A stretch of 64,000 bases of DNA from Phanerodontia chrysosporium. Lineage: Eukaryota; Basidiomycota; Agaricomycetes; Polyporales; Phanerochaetaceae. Under the pieces are notes generated by a model, which made no database searches, was not told the DNA's origin, and saw nothing but the letters and a program-made list of their open reading frames with translations. Within the stretch, counting starts at the first letter, position 1, and each line of letters begins with the position of its first letter. The DNA lies in contig MJGA01000002.1 of NCBI GenBank assembly GCA_001910725.1, forward strand, positions 1,240,001 through 1,304,000, given 5' to 3'. A program made the position numbers and the translations under genes. This document shows positions 22,097 through 34,614 of the stretch, piece after piece.

Positions 22097-25000
22097 ATGC
22101 CACCGCGGTCCGAGGCGCCTTCGAAGAAGCCGGCTGGAGGGCGACCTACTCCCAAACGGCTATGGTCGCTGGATCACCTTCGGAAGGACCGTAGCAGCTC
22201 AGGAACGGAGGAGGATATCCAGACAGATAAGAACCCATTCCGTGCTAGGCAGACTGAGAAGACTATATTAGAACACCCTGAGGATCCGTTCACTGACCAA
22301 GCGCAATACACCGACGGGGAGCTCGTAGCTTCCCCTGAGCTTCAGAATGGCCGTGAGCCTGCGTTCAGACTGTCGGCTGCCAAGATTGCCCCACCCGCGC
22401 TCGACCTCAGTAGGCCTGGCGCCATTGTGCCCGAAGGACTGCCGCCTCCATCTCCGGGCAGACGTCGCTGGGATACCATCCGCCACCATGTGATGCCACC
22501 CGTGTCGTCCCCGCCTCCGGATGTCACTTCCACACCTGAGCGTCCGTCGACCCCGAAGCTTCCTCGTTTCGCGAACAAGAAAGCCTTTCAGAAGGTGGTC
22601 GAGACTGCCCAGACACAGTCGCATTTCGAGAGCAAGAGGTTCTCCGACGCGCTATGGAAGGCCTGCTGGGCTGCGCATGTGCCGGACGTGTCGCACCGAC
22701 CGCGTCCGGAGCGAGAAGGCACGCTGGGTGCATTCGGCAACCTGGGCAACGTCAACCTCGGTTCGATGGGCTCGTCTTTACACCTCCCTTTCATGGCCTC
22801 TACGACCTCGCTGCAGACTCCGGCCACGGCGGCTTCATCGCTCATGAACTTCCCAAACAGCTTCAAGAGCAACTTGATGCGACGTCCACAGTCCATGGTC
22901 TCTCTGAGCACAGTGTCAGGCGGTGTCACGACTGTGAGCAAGATTCATCAAGTACTCGCCTCCTTGAACTCGAACAGTCGGCCTCGCCAACTGCCCCACG
23001 AGTCCTTCGTCTTATCTGCCTTGCTGACTCCCTTCTTTGCCAAAGTCGCACATCCGAACGTCGAGGAAGAGCAAGGCATTGCTGTCGAGACCTTCGAATT
23101 CGTTCACAGATCGTTCGCAGCTCCTACAGTCCAGGTATGCACGCGTATATGCGCTTCGAACCCATCCAGATATTGAATTTCGCCTAGGCGGAGTTGGAGC
23201 GGTGCATCTGGTGCTGCAAAGCTGCGTCCGTGCCTTCCATTTCGCGCATGCGCATTCTGGGCACGCTATCGGCCATACTGTTCTCTCGGGGGCGTTCCTT
23301 CATCGCGGATAGCCCTTTAATCCTACAGACGTTGCTGCAAGCACTCTTCTCATTGCAATACAATCTCATTGCCTCTGGATCTGCGACCGCCGAAGTCCAA
23401 TCTATAGCCGGCTACATTTCCGCCGTACAAGCGGGAAGCTGCGGGCAGCTGACTCCTGCGTCTGTTGAGAAGGAATTCGGCGTGCGCTTCTCGGACCAGG
23501 ACAACGAAGTTGCGGTACGGGAAGCCGTCATTACAGAGAGCGTAGTCTCATGCATCGAGACGGGTCCGCTGGAAGCCCGTCGCTGGGCTTTGCTAGCCGT
23601 GATTAACGTAAGTTCCTCGCACGCTACTACTGGACAAGTTCTCACCGCGTCGATGTAGTACTGGCCTGCTCCTGAACCAAACGTCAGCTTCACGCCTCTC
23701 TTAGCCTGCATACACTGGCGCAAACTAAAGCGCTTCCTTTCGGCATCTCTCTCCTTACTCTCAGAGCCTGCACCAGAGATGGGTAGGTGCGCTGAGGTGA
23801 TTGTCACCTTGCTTCGAACACGGACGCTGCAAGAGATAGATGGCTTGCGTGAAGAGGATGCGGATGACATAAGGAGCAAGACCATACAGCTTCTCTTGGA
23901 GCTCGTATGCATGGGAGAAGATGAAAGCAAGGATTACCTGCTGATGCGGCTATCTGACTGGTACAACAAAGACAAGAAGTGGAAAGAGGGCATAGAAGCT
24001 GCGTTGGGAGAGATCGCAAGTCCTAATGTTTGCCCCTGGTTTCCGCCGCTAACCAAGGACATGCACAGATCAGTCAATCGGAATGGCCTGCTCTGCTTCG
24101 TGTCATCCCGCCTTCATCTCTTTGCTTCCTAAAGAGCTCCAAGCTTCGGTACTGTCGTTCGTTCTGCCAGCCTTGCACAAGGTATCTTACCTCTAATTCT
24201 TCATGCCGGTATAGCCTGATTCTCATTGTGACAGCGTCTTGTGAGCGATCCCCCCGAAGCTCCGAACTCCGCGCTGTCACATTTCCTAGACAGCGTCTCA
24301 AGGCTGTTCCCCAAAGTCTTCTACAAGCCTCTGTTTGCCTGCGCAGCTGCCAGCAAAGATGCCACGGTCGTAAACCAGCTGTGCATCATCAATGCCCTCT
24401 CGAAGTTCGTTCCGGATATCCTCACCAGGGATCCTGATATGATCGCTGTTGCACTCGTCAGCGATGCGGCAACCATGTCGCAGTCGGTATCGACAGATGG
24501 CACTCGACCATGGGGTGTACCACGCATCGGTCAAGCCGCGCTTCTCATAGAACTCATCGAGCGCCTTCGTCGAGTGCATTTCATGAAGGATATGGGCCAG
24601 GTGAGACCACCTGATATCGCCAACAGCTGAAATGCTAATTGGTACAATGCAGACAGCGGCACATGTGAAGTTTTCGTCAGCTCTTGAGGTTCGGCTCGGG
24701 GTCGCTATCGAGGCGAAGGTAGCTTCTCACTGGTTGTCCGGTCCGAAGGTCTCGATTTCATGCGATTCTTCCAGGAGAAGAACATCAACATTCCTCTATC
24801 ACACCGCCTGTTGTACTGTGCACTATTTCGCGAGATCAGGTTGTTAACTCGGACTTTGAAGTCGTGCGTACACGCGTATAGCTACCCTTGCCGTTCGTTA
24901 ACCAAGTTCAACAGCGCAACATGGCTCTCGTCTGTCATCGAATGGACCCTCTATTTCGAAGGATCATCAGAGCAAGACACCACATACCGTGAAGTCATGG

Positions 25001-28000
25001 ACACGATGCGTAGGCTAGAGCTCGTGTACAGTCAAGCAGAGGACAATTCTCAGCGGAGCCATAAGGTCTGATGCATCCTTTTCGGAGACCGTCTCTGTGT
25101 CGTACTCAAGCGTACATCAGCGCAGACCTACCGCGTTTTCGCCCTTGACACCTGAAGTTAAACCACCCGAATCTCATGAACAGAAGTCTACCACGCTCGA
25201 CCACCTCAAGGCAAAGATGCGGTTGGCCTCTGCCATGTCGAAGTCCGTGAAACAAGCACCACTGGATCTGCTAGTCACAGTGTCTGGAATGCTTGAGGCA
25301 GACAATTACCTGCGGTTGGGTCCGATGCTATGGAGTGAATGCTTGCTCGACACGAAAGGGGTGCTACCTGCAGCCGTGCGTTGAAAACATTTCATCATGT
25401 GAGACAGCACAAGATAACTCACCCTCTTTACAGAGCTGCTTCCTGTTTATGCAGTACGCGGAGAAGAGACCAACAGATTGTGCTCAGCTAATCGAGTCTG
25501 AGCTTTCAGGGTATGCACATATCTCATTGATGCTTCGCCCTTATTTACTAGCTTGCACAGTCCGGACCTCATCACGCGACGTGCAGCGTTGGAGAAGTTC
25601 ATGGTACTCTCAACGTGGCGCTATCAGATTCTGTCCCAAGATGTTATCCTCGACCGCAACCACCGGCGCCCTTTCAAGCTGCAGCGGCCGCCTGTCTCTT
25701 TGTCGCGACTGACATCGGATCTAGTCTGTTCATCTACGAGGACGATAGCGAGGAGTACAAAGATATTCATGGACACGTTATTCCTTCCGAACTACGTCGA
25801 CGCCTCTCGGAAATTGGTTGGGCGCAGGAGGATCGCCTTGTCGACCCCAGAATACAGCGTATCAAGACACCAATGACCCTCTTGCCTAGCCAGCAAATTG
25901 AACGCCTCGATGCGACAATGCAAGAAGGCATTTCTGCTTCCGAGTCTCAGCCACACGACGTGAGCCCGGAACCGTCTCCCAAGTCGTCGCCGACAAGCAG
26001 TCCTCTTGTCCGAAAGGACTCAAGTGGAAGCACAAGACAGAGCGTGAGGCGACGGCCTGTTTTTGTGCCGACGCTGATTGCACTGTTCCCGCGTATCTCC
26101 ATGCTTCTTGCGGACGAGGACTTTGTTGTCGCAAATCTAGCGCGCGATATTATCATGGACTTCATGCGGGACGACCCGACTCTCGTGGCACGTCAAGTCT
26201 TCCAGATTCTTTCTGGTGACGATCAAGATGTTTCTGCTGCCATCTCTACCCTGAGGGCCTTCCTGCACGTCCGAGATGTGTTGCCCCCTGCCATGTCGCA
26301 TCATATCTTTAACCACCTCGCCGGATTCCTCAAGACTTCAGTCAAGCAGATCGGTACTGCAGATCCTCTACGAGCCTTCGCGTATGCCATGCCCGTTCTA
26401 GCCAAGCTTGTTACTCAAGTCTCGAAGATGTCTATCCGAGAGGTTCGGAGAGCGAAGGTTGACCCCTTCCTGATACCTTCTGGCTCGCTGTGGTTCCCCT
26501 CCAGTGCTCCCGCTGCGCCCATGTTCCCGAGATTCCTGCAAGCGAGCGATGTCCACCCCTTCTCGGAGGTCCCTTCCGGCCTTATATGGATCACCATGAT
26601 CCGCACGTCCCAGAACGTGCTGTTCCTCAGCATGCTCAGGCGTAACCCGCAGGACATCAAGGTCATTCGGAAGAATATGTCCAACTTTGAGCTGCCCGCT
26701 CTCAATCCTGAAGGTGTCGCTCCAACTCTGACACTACAAGATATGTTCCCCCGTCGGCGTCATCCTCAACGCGGCCCACGCTCCAAAGTGCAGACGACTC
26801 TGACAGGACTGTCACTGATGTTATCGAAGAGTTATTTGCTTCTGGTCGAGCAAATATTCCAGTGCATGTCTCGCCATCTCAGCGATAGGGAGGAGCTCGC
26901 GCAGCTCATCGACGGTCTCATACGGATATTGTTGGCGCACGGGGACGATATTGGAATCGTTGCTCATGTCATGATCGGTAAGCCCTCCTTCAGAGGTCCT
27001 GTCTTGGATTCTGACCGACTCTTCGGTCGTAGCTCTTATGACCGCCGCAACGCGATTCAAACGGTTGTTCATCTCTGGTGGCGGGTACACGCTGTTCATG
27101 CCCGCGGTGATCAAGACCTTCATCGAGGCCGAGGAGCACCCCAACATCAGACGTGCCATACTATATGCCATCAACCGCTTCTACGCCCTCCACCAGGAGT
27201 CGTTCATCTTCCAGTCATTCGATACTTTCGCACCAATACTTGCATCTCCAGAAGTAGACGGAGAATGGGCCGCTCCTAGCGTGTATGCGCTGTTCTCGAG
27301 CCTCAAAAGCGGCATCGCCCCGGGCTCTCCGGACGCTGCTGGCATCCACGACATGAACAGAGCACAGGAGAAGGAGGCGCTCATTATGACAATGGCGGAA
27401 GAGGTCCCCCAGACATTCATTGCCTCTATCAAACGCAGTGCTGCCAAGGACGAGAAAGCGCTTGCCCTGACTGTCCCGGAGGAGTACGAAGGAAAGCGCC
27501 TCAAGCTGGACGACCTAGTGAAGCTATTTCTTACCGTCATCGCACATAACCCGGCCAGCCCTCGTGCCGAACATTTTCTCAGGTGCCTTCGCCTGCTCAC
27601 TCCCCACCTGCACGATACATCGAGATCTGTGCAGACCGTTCTGCGTGGAGGCATTCTCGCTCTGGGTAGCATTTTGTCCAACAAGGTCCTCACCAAGCAG
27701 CCGAAGGAGACCGCGAAGGAAAAGGACAAAGACAAGACAAGGAGAAGGAGAAGGAGAAGTTCGCGGACGAGATCAAGTATGAAGCTCTTGCAGACGCGAT
27801 GCCAGCGAAGATCAACGATGGCCAGGCGGCCGGCCAGAGCGACTTCCTCACGATGCGCCTGGAATACCTCCTGCTGGTGACTGCCTTCACCAAGGCAGGC
27901 GGACACATTGGTAACCCCAGTCACTCACGTCACGCGTCCTCGAAGTCATCAAGATCGTTCTTCGCGACTCGAAGACAAGCGGCGAAAGAGTCTCGGTATT

Positions 28001-29747
28001 CCTCGCGGATTTCATTCGTTCAGTCCTCATGCGCAAGAATGCTCCGACTTTAAAAGAGGCTACCGCGATCGTCGAAGCCTTCACACCTCTAGCTAGTTCG
28101 TACATGGCTGCATCAGTGGACTTCTCGAAGCTATATCGAGTTCTCTCTGAGCTCATGGACAACCCGGTGCTTGGCTGCGACCCGGGTTCTCCAAACTCAT
28201 CGTTTCCCAGTACTGTCGTCTTGGCCTGGACGCATGCGAAGCTGCAGCTTCAGAAGACTTTCTCTTCACCTTCCCTCTTCGTGAAGCCCTCGTGAAGTTG
28301 ATGGTCAGCTCCATCGCCAACTGCGGCCCCGACGTCTTGTCAGAGCTCGAGAAGCAGCCTCTCAGCCACAACTTCCTTGCCGGCATCATCCTACCGATGA
28401 CACTCATGCTGAAGACGTCAACCGACATCATGGAGCAGGGCCAGTGGAGAGATAACTGGCAGCGCGACGCCTACTCCAAGATCTGGTTGCGCACTCCTGG
28501 CTCTTATCCTCGGGGTGCTTAAGGGGGATCAGATCATTGCGGACCCAGCAATCACTGCAGCCGATCGCCGGAAGTCCACCAGCGACCAGGCCTCAAAATC
28601 ACAGTCCTTCGCATCTGTGAAGGCTTTCAGCATCGCTCTGCAGATCCTCAAGATCATCGTCGTACGTGCACAAGAAGATATATCAGAAGCCTTCCCAGGC
28701 GTCTGGATTCACGTCGCGGGCGTACTGAAGTCCGTACTTGAGGACGGAGATGCCATGTTCGCATTCAACCTACGCGATGTCTCCGAGCCACCGTCTCCTG
28801 CGTTTTCTCCATTGCCTAGCGCATCCTTCGATCAGCAACAACTATTCCCGGCTTTCCCCTCCAGTGCGTCAATGCACTCTCGAAGGCGGTTGTCCCCTCC
28901 GCGGATGGTGGACTACCTCACATGGTCGTTCATCCAATGGCTCTGGCTCAGACGCAGTCCACTGATGCTCCAAATGCGCATATTCATACAAGAGCGTGTC
29001 GCGACTCTGTCGAATGAGCTTCGGCAGCAGGGCTCCCAATCCATCGGCGCGGTCAGCGGCGCCAGCCGCCGCAGCCAACGCTACTCTACGGTCTTCTCCA
29101 AGCCACGAAAGAGCATGCTCGGCGGCTACAGCCCCACCAACTCTGCCCCATCGACTCCACGAGGCTCGACCATCCTCCAGGGCTCGGTGTCTCTGCCCGT
29201 CTTCAGCGACTTTTCTTCGCCAAAGCTCATGGCCTCGCAAAGCCTCGGGCCCCCGCGTCAGGCAGGCTACGCCCGCATGCCGAGCCCTATCTCGCCGTCC
29301 GTGCGGACTTCCCAGGACTCCACGGCCCCGAAGATCGTGCACCTCGGCCCCGTCAATCCGTACGCCGCGTCGGCGGCCCCGCGGGCATCGTTGGACATGC
29401 GCCCCGACACGAGCGGGCGCTCCCTGCGGGCCCTGGCGAAGGAGATGACGGTGCGCTCGCCCGGGCTCGTCATGATGACGTACCGCCGCATCCGGCTCGT
29501 GCAGCGGCTCATGGGCTACTCGGAGCTCCTGCCGATGGCGGGCTCGCAGTTCTATGCGAGCGACGAGGAGGCGGAAGGCGATCTCGATGCGGAGATACGC
29601 GTCTGGAGCCAGCGCGATGCTATCGACGCCGTCGTGGAGGAGACGCGCGAGCTGCTGGATGAGTTTAGGGAGAGCTTCGGTGATGTTGGGGACGAGAGCA
29701 TGGTCATGGTGGACTCTCAGCTGACATTGATTCAGGATCAGATGTAG
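22097..29747 (+). CDS. Cell morphogenesis protein, Furry/Tao3/Mor2/PAG1 family
   Basis: Very large gene, roughly 2,200 residues. The Furry family scaffolds NDR kinases and controls polarised growth and cell separation; fungal members are Tao3/Pag1 and Mor2. First exons: 22097-23134, 23188-23607, 23659-24019, 24069-24181, 24235-24600, 24653-24863 and onward with introns of about 50 nt. The N-terminus (residues 1-180) is disordered with MPPRSEAPSKKPAG; then long HEAT-like helical blocks: ALWKACWAAHVPDVS, MRFFQEKNINIPLSHRLLYC, FVATDIGSSLFIYEDD, LSDREELAQLIDGLIRILLA and LSELEKQPLSHNFLAGIILP. The last 330 residues are Ser/Pro-rich and end at TAG 29745-29747. The frame breaks repeatedly, at about 24698-24701, 25688-25700, 27730-27745, 27915-27918 and 28187-28188 (each one base short), and near 28493 (one base long or two short); an unusual 40-nt intron is needed near 25031-25070. 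Conserved family sequence continues across each break, so I read one gene. Confidence 0.85.
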
Positions 29748-30291
29748 AACGCAGTGGGATTCACTAGGATAGAGTTAGACAAAGGTAGTAGATATTGCTT
29801 GTACATCAAGAGCCTCAGACGAAGATAATGACACGACAATGCGAGCGAAATATTGCTAGAGTCTCGTCCATGACGCGTTACGTCACGCGAAAGTGACGCG
29901 GATGATCGTCGGCTGCTGGGAGCATTTGGCGACCAGAAGCGTCACACTGTATCCAGCGTTCGCTGTGCCAGGGGGCAAATGTCGGTAGACGGTTGTCATG
30001 CGGGGTCCCCATGCCCGGCCGAATAGGACGGACGACGGATCAGCCATATAGCCTCTGCGCCATCCGAGTCGGCAGCACACTCGGATATCGCATTGGGCTG
30101 TCGCCTCGTTGTAACGATAGCAATGTCCGGCATCGAACGCGGTGGGTTTCTGCCTGGCGTCAACATGAAAGACTTACTCCATGTCCCAGCGCAATTCTGT
30201 AATTGGCTGCGTAATTGAGACTGCGGAAGCACCATGGATACAAGGTGAGTTGGCAGGCATACGCTACAATAACATCTATGCTGCGCGCAAA
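29748..30291. other. Convergent intergenic region
   Basis: About 540 bases between the 3' ends of the Furry-like gene and the carboxypeptidase. No gene seen; presumably both 3' UTRs and terminators. Confidence 0.5.
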
Positions 30292-32346
30292 TTACTGGGG
30301 TGTCTTACCCGCGAGCCACTGCTGGACAAGCACGAGGACTTCCTCACCCTTGTCGTACGGGACCTGGCCATCGGGATAAGTACATCATCTGAAAGAAACC
30401 GACCAAAGCGTACCAGATGCCCGGCATCCCGGACAGTAGCGAATACGAGCGGGCCCGATCCGCGGGTGACGCCGGCGGCACGGCCACGGACATGCCACTC
30501 GCGCAGCGGTTCCGCAGCAAATGCCTCCTGGCCCGACCACTCGAGGTTCCGCGACATGCGCTCGTTGCCGACCTGGCCATAACTCGCGTCAAAGGATGTA
30601 AGCAGACGCTCGAAACAGAAACGCACCCAGTTGCACACCCAGTCGTTCTCGCCGGCGTACAAGAGCACGCGGACGCCGCGCTCGAGGAGCGCCTCGATGT
30701 AGTAGTCCGCGGGGAACATCTGGTCCAGACTCGCGCCGAAGTGTGCGCTGACTGCGTGGTTGCAGTTCGTGTAGTTTTCGGGCACCTTGGAGTCGACGCC
30801 CAGCGTCTTGCGGACATCGGGGCGGTCGAGGAAGGAGGCGACCTTCCTGCAGACATGTCAGCAGGGGAGTCGACGCAGGGGAGCCCTCAAGAACAACCGA
30901 CTTTGTCACAGGATAGCAAAGCGAGTCTTGGAGCTCAGCTGGCGTGCTATACGGACGTGTGAGATGGCTGTCACGAAGGAGGTCGCATGGAAACATCTCA
31001 CCATCGTTTCGTAACGTCATACATGTTGTAGTTCGCTGCCATGAACGGTGTTTCGATGTGTTCTTCGCAAAATGACATGGCTGCGCGACAGTTGATGGCG
31101 TCCATGGTGTCGTAGCAAGATTTCTTGAGCCATCTCTCACAACGAGGCAGCTATACCGCACGTGAGATAACGATAGATAGGTGAACCTGACATTGGCCGA
31201 ACTTACAGCCCGCTTCATTTCCACGCATGTACTGAAGCCAGATTTGAGCGTGTCACCCACGGCAAGACAGAAAGCCCTCACCTGACGTCGAGTACCGGTG
31301 CATGGCTCGTGTGTTCGCAGACCACGGTGTAATATGCTGGCCACATAGTCTTCCAGTCCGTACATCCATTTGCTGATATCCTATGTTAGATAGCCTCCAA
31401 TTACGTTGTCAGGATGGGCACTTGCCTATGATAATAGATGTCAGGTTGATCGGGGTCACGCCAGCTGCGTCTAGCCGAGCGTTCTGGTCATATATCGCGG
31501 AGGCAAAGGTAGGAATATAGCGTCCCTAGGAGCTGACAGTATCACAGGGAGATCATTGACCACGGAGGGCAAGACGTACCCCGTAAGACATGCTCGCCAT
31601 ATGAAATGGCCGACCCTTGAGACTGCTGAAGTGTTCGAAAAAGATGGCTACAAAAGCAGCGACATCTTTGGCAGCTTCCTCCGTCGTACTCTGCAAACGC
31701 TTCTGAGCCGACGGAGTTGTGGAATGAGGAAGTACTCACGACATATTCCCCGTGATCTGCGTAGGAGTAGCCTACGCCGACGGGTTGATCGACGAAGAGG
31801 ACGTTCGCGTTCTCGTTCCACGAATACGTATTGAAAGTGATGTTATGGACGTCGTTGACTTTGCAGGGGCCTGCGTCGTTCATCAGCGAAGACACGTACA
31901 TAGGAGGAACGTTACACACCTATTTCCATGAACACACCGACAGCAGACGAACATCCGGGTCCACCGTTCGTGTAAAAGATGACATCGTCCTTGTCAGGAT
32001 TGTTGCGACTCTCGAAGAAGTAGAAAAAGAGATGTCTGGCTTCGAAGTCTATATATCCGGTGAATGCCCTGCATAGATGTATCTTGTCAGGGTAGACGCG
32101 TCCAACTGGGCAGAGACAGTACCTCGCAGTCCCATCACAAAAGTTCGACTCTTTGATGCGTACGTTGTAGTCAGGAAATGCGGGGTGTCCCAGCGATGTA
32201 AAGCGTGAGGTGGAGAGTGGATCGAGTAGCTTGAAGCGATCATCGTGGAAGGACGCCCATTGGTCGCCAAATGGTAGTGGCTGCTGAACAGCGTTTGCAG
32301 CAGTAAGATAGGCGATGCATAGGAAGGCTGCCAGAAACCGTGCCAT
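30292..32346 (-). CDS. Secreted serine carboxypeptidase (family S10)
   Basis: Minus-strand gene of about ten exons, roughly 500 residues, starting at the ATG complement of 32344-32346. A signal peptide is evident (MARFLAAFLCIAYLTAANA). S10 features in order: FYTNGGPGCSS (oxyanion and substrate Asn), NVLFVDQPVGVGYSY, the nucleophile segment HMASMSYG/GRYIP, NGCTDWKTMWPAYYTVV, catalytic Asp in YAGENDWVCNWVGNE and catalytic His in DAGHLVPYD. The enzyme removes C-terminal residues from peptides in secretory compartments or outside the cell. Odd points: the usual GESYG around the catalytic serine reads S-M-S-Y-G, so the glutamate that helps bind the substrate carboxylate in yeast carboxypeptidase Y is missing; and one intron, after LTSIII, begins GCAAGT (a GC-AG intron). 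The start is divergent from the first DUF7918 gene. Ends KTPQ then TAA. Confidence 0.88.
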
Positions 32347-32908
32347 GGCCAATGTGGGTCTCGAGAGAGGGCTCAGTCATCCTGTCGCCCGATGCTGATG
32401 ATAAGTGGATGAAGAGGCGCGGTCGGAGGCCGCTCACGGAGTCCGATACACGAAGTACGGGCGCGAACAGACATCAAGCATGTGGGCTTCGTGAATCTTG
32501 AAACAGATCGTTGGAGGCGAGACGGATGCAGGACTCTGTGCGGTGCACGCGCGTCCCGATGACATCACGCGCGACGCAGCGAACTCGACGCGAGCGTTCG
32601 CGCAGGTTCTCCGCACCATCGCATCACGCCTGAGAACGCCGTTGCACAGCGGATGATGGCTGTCTCTTTGGCAGCTTTCCGACGCCGCGCCGTAGACATG
32701 AGCAAAAAACCTGATGCCTATGTACACACGAAGAACAGGTTTAAGGGGTATAAGTCTGTGGACCTCGCGCTCCTCGTATCTGAACTCAGGTTATTCCGGG
32801 CATCGCGGGCCTGTGACGTTTGTAAAGACCCCGTGGCGCGTGACATAACGCGAACACTCGACGCGCGCCTGTAGGCTCACCTTCTTTCCCGCTGACCACC
32901 ACAGCGAC
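32347..32908. promoter_or_regulatory. Divergent promoter region
   Basis: About 560 bases between the starts of the minus-strand carboxypeptidase and the plus-strand DUF7918 gene. It must hold both promoters. No canonical TATA box is obvious and no extra gene is supported. Confidence 0.45.
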
Positions 32909-34162
32909 ATGAAATGCAAAGGCATACAGCTGTCTATTCTTGTCGGCGATTCTGCTCTGGAGGAATATCAGGAAGAGCAAGAGCGGGAAAATTCTGTTAC
33001 ATCGTGGATAGCTAGCTCGGAGGGGGAGGTGAGTTCTCTATATTGTGCGGTTGAGGCCCTCATCAACGATTGAGCCTGTCTACTTCAGGAGTTCAGCATA
33101 AAGGTCGACAATCAGCTCGTACAGAGTATAACTGCTGTGGTTTACATTGATGGCCGCAATATGAGCCGCGTCTTTGTCGATGGGAAGTCCTGTAGATGTA
33201 TTCGGGGTGCTGTCACAACAGCGACATCACTGCGTCCTTTCATATTCACCCCGATAAAGCTCTCTGACGGTGAGCCAAACACACCATTACGTGGATCACA
33301 CGTTAAAATAGTCAAAGACGATGCTCTTATACATCAGGACTCTGTTAACCTCGAAGCAATAGGCACTATCACGATCACGATTCAACGCGCCGTGGAGAAA
33401 GCTACGGGCGAGTTTATACCTGGCGGGTTAGACAATAAAGACATTGGAGTCATACACGAACGCAATAAGAAAGCAGGTGTGCACTGCGTGGCGTAGGTTT
33501 CATGGGTATCGTTTGCTCAGATCACGTACTCACATCACAATTTATAAGGTTAGGCAAGGAGAAACCAATGACGAACCCGCAAGGCACCGTCAGCGTGCAT
33601 TGGATCGATCCTATTGGTCAACCGTTTGGTGTATTTACCTACCGATACCGTGCTAAAGGTTTGCCTATGGGAAGATCGGCTGCCAAAACAATGATTCATA
33701 TGATTTCTAGATATTCTGCGAGCTCAAGGCATCGCACCTTTATCTCCCCGCGCCACTTCAGCTTGCAATGCAGGGACATCGAGTGACAAGACTCAGGCAG
33801 GGCAGCGTACTGCCAGCAAAAGACAGCGCGAGCAGTCTTGTAAGTGCACAACGACCTGTCGCTGACTCCGACTCCTCACGTCTTGGTACTAGCGTCTGCC
33901 GACCCGAACGTCAAAGACGAGTCTGATGAATCAGACGTCGAGAACGTCGAGGATGTCGACGCTTTGAAGGTACGCACTCTCACCACGATGTGATTACCCG
34001 AAGGTAAACCTTGCCGTTCTTCCCGTGCAGGTGCAGCTGGAAGACATACAGGCGAAGCTGTTGAAAGCGAAGGGGAAGGAGAAGCGCAAACGCGTCAAGC
34101 GCGAGCCAAGTCCTATACGACTACAGACCAGTGGAGACGTCATCGACCTCACGTCGGACTGA
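32909..34162 (+). CDS. DUF7918-family protein, copy 1
   Basis: Seven exons: 32909-33028, 33089-33269, 33312-33492, 33549-33658, 33711-33839, 33893-33969, 34031-34162; 309 residues, all phases consistent. N-terminal domain (residues about 1-180) starts MKCKGIQLSILVGD and contains FSIKVDNQLVQSITAVVYID, VEKATGEFIPG and KKAGVHCVALG, the layout of the basidiomycete DUF7918 family, whose function is unknown. The C-terminal part is charged: acidic ESDVENVEDVDALK, a short coiled coil VQLEDIQAKLLKAKGKEKRK, a basic KRVKREP segment and a final GDVIDLTSD. That ending matches a SUMO-interacting motif (hydrophobic V-I-x-L with acidic flanks). Basic stretches suggest a nuclear protein. The adjacent copy 2 shares the whole structure, so the pair is a tandem duplication. 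Confidence 0.75.
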
Positions 34163-34614
34163 CGGCGCGCTTGCAGGATGATTCGCGAAGTCTGACTACA
34201 ACATATCTTCGACATGCCAGCATGTAACAGACTTGTATGATCGCTATTAGTGTACTCTTTCCTGTCTAATCGCATACCGGTGAAGATAAATTGGGCATCA
34301 GATAGCATGACGGTGTACAAATATCAGTCCCAAGTTCTGGACATTTCTGAAGGACCTTGCTCCGTCTTCATTGAACAGCCAAGGAGAGCCAACTGAGGGC
34401 TGCTTTCTCCACGTGCCCTGCGTGGGACTCGTACACCATAGTACGTTGAAGGTCTGAGTTGTAAGTAGTTATCATGCGATGCCGTTGTAGACTGCCGCGG
34501 TTTGGAAGAGCGGCAAGTGCTGCGGCGCCATGTGGCGTCTAGGCGCTGCCGCGGTCGAACGTAAACGCCACGCGTCAGACCTCTCGCTCTCTACCAACAT
34601 CACCTCTACTAACC
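34163..34614. other. Intergenic region between the DUF7918 copies
   Basis: About 450 bases holding the 3' end of copy 1 and the promoter of copy 2. No gene seen. Confidence 0.45.
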
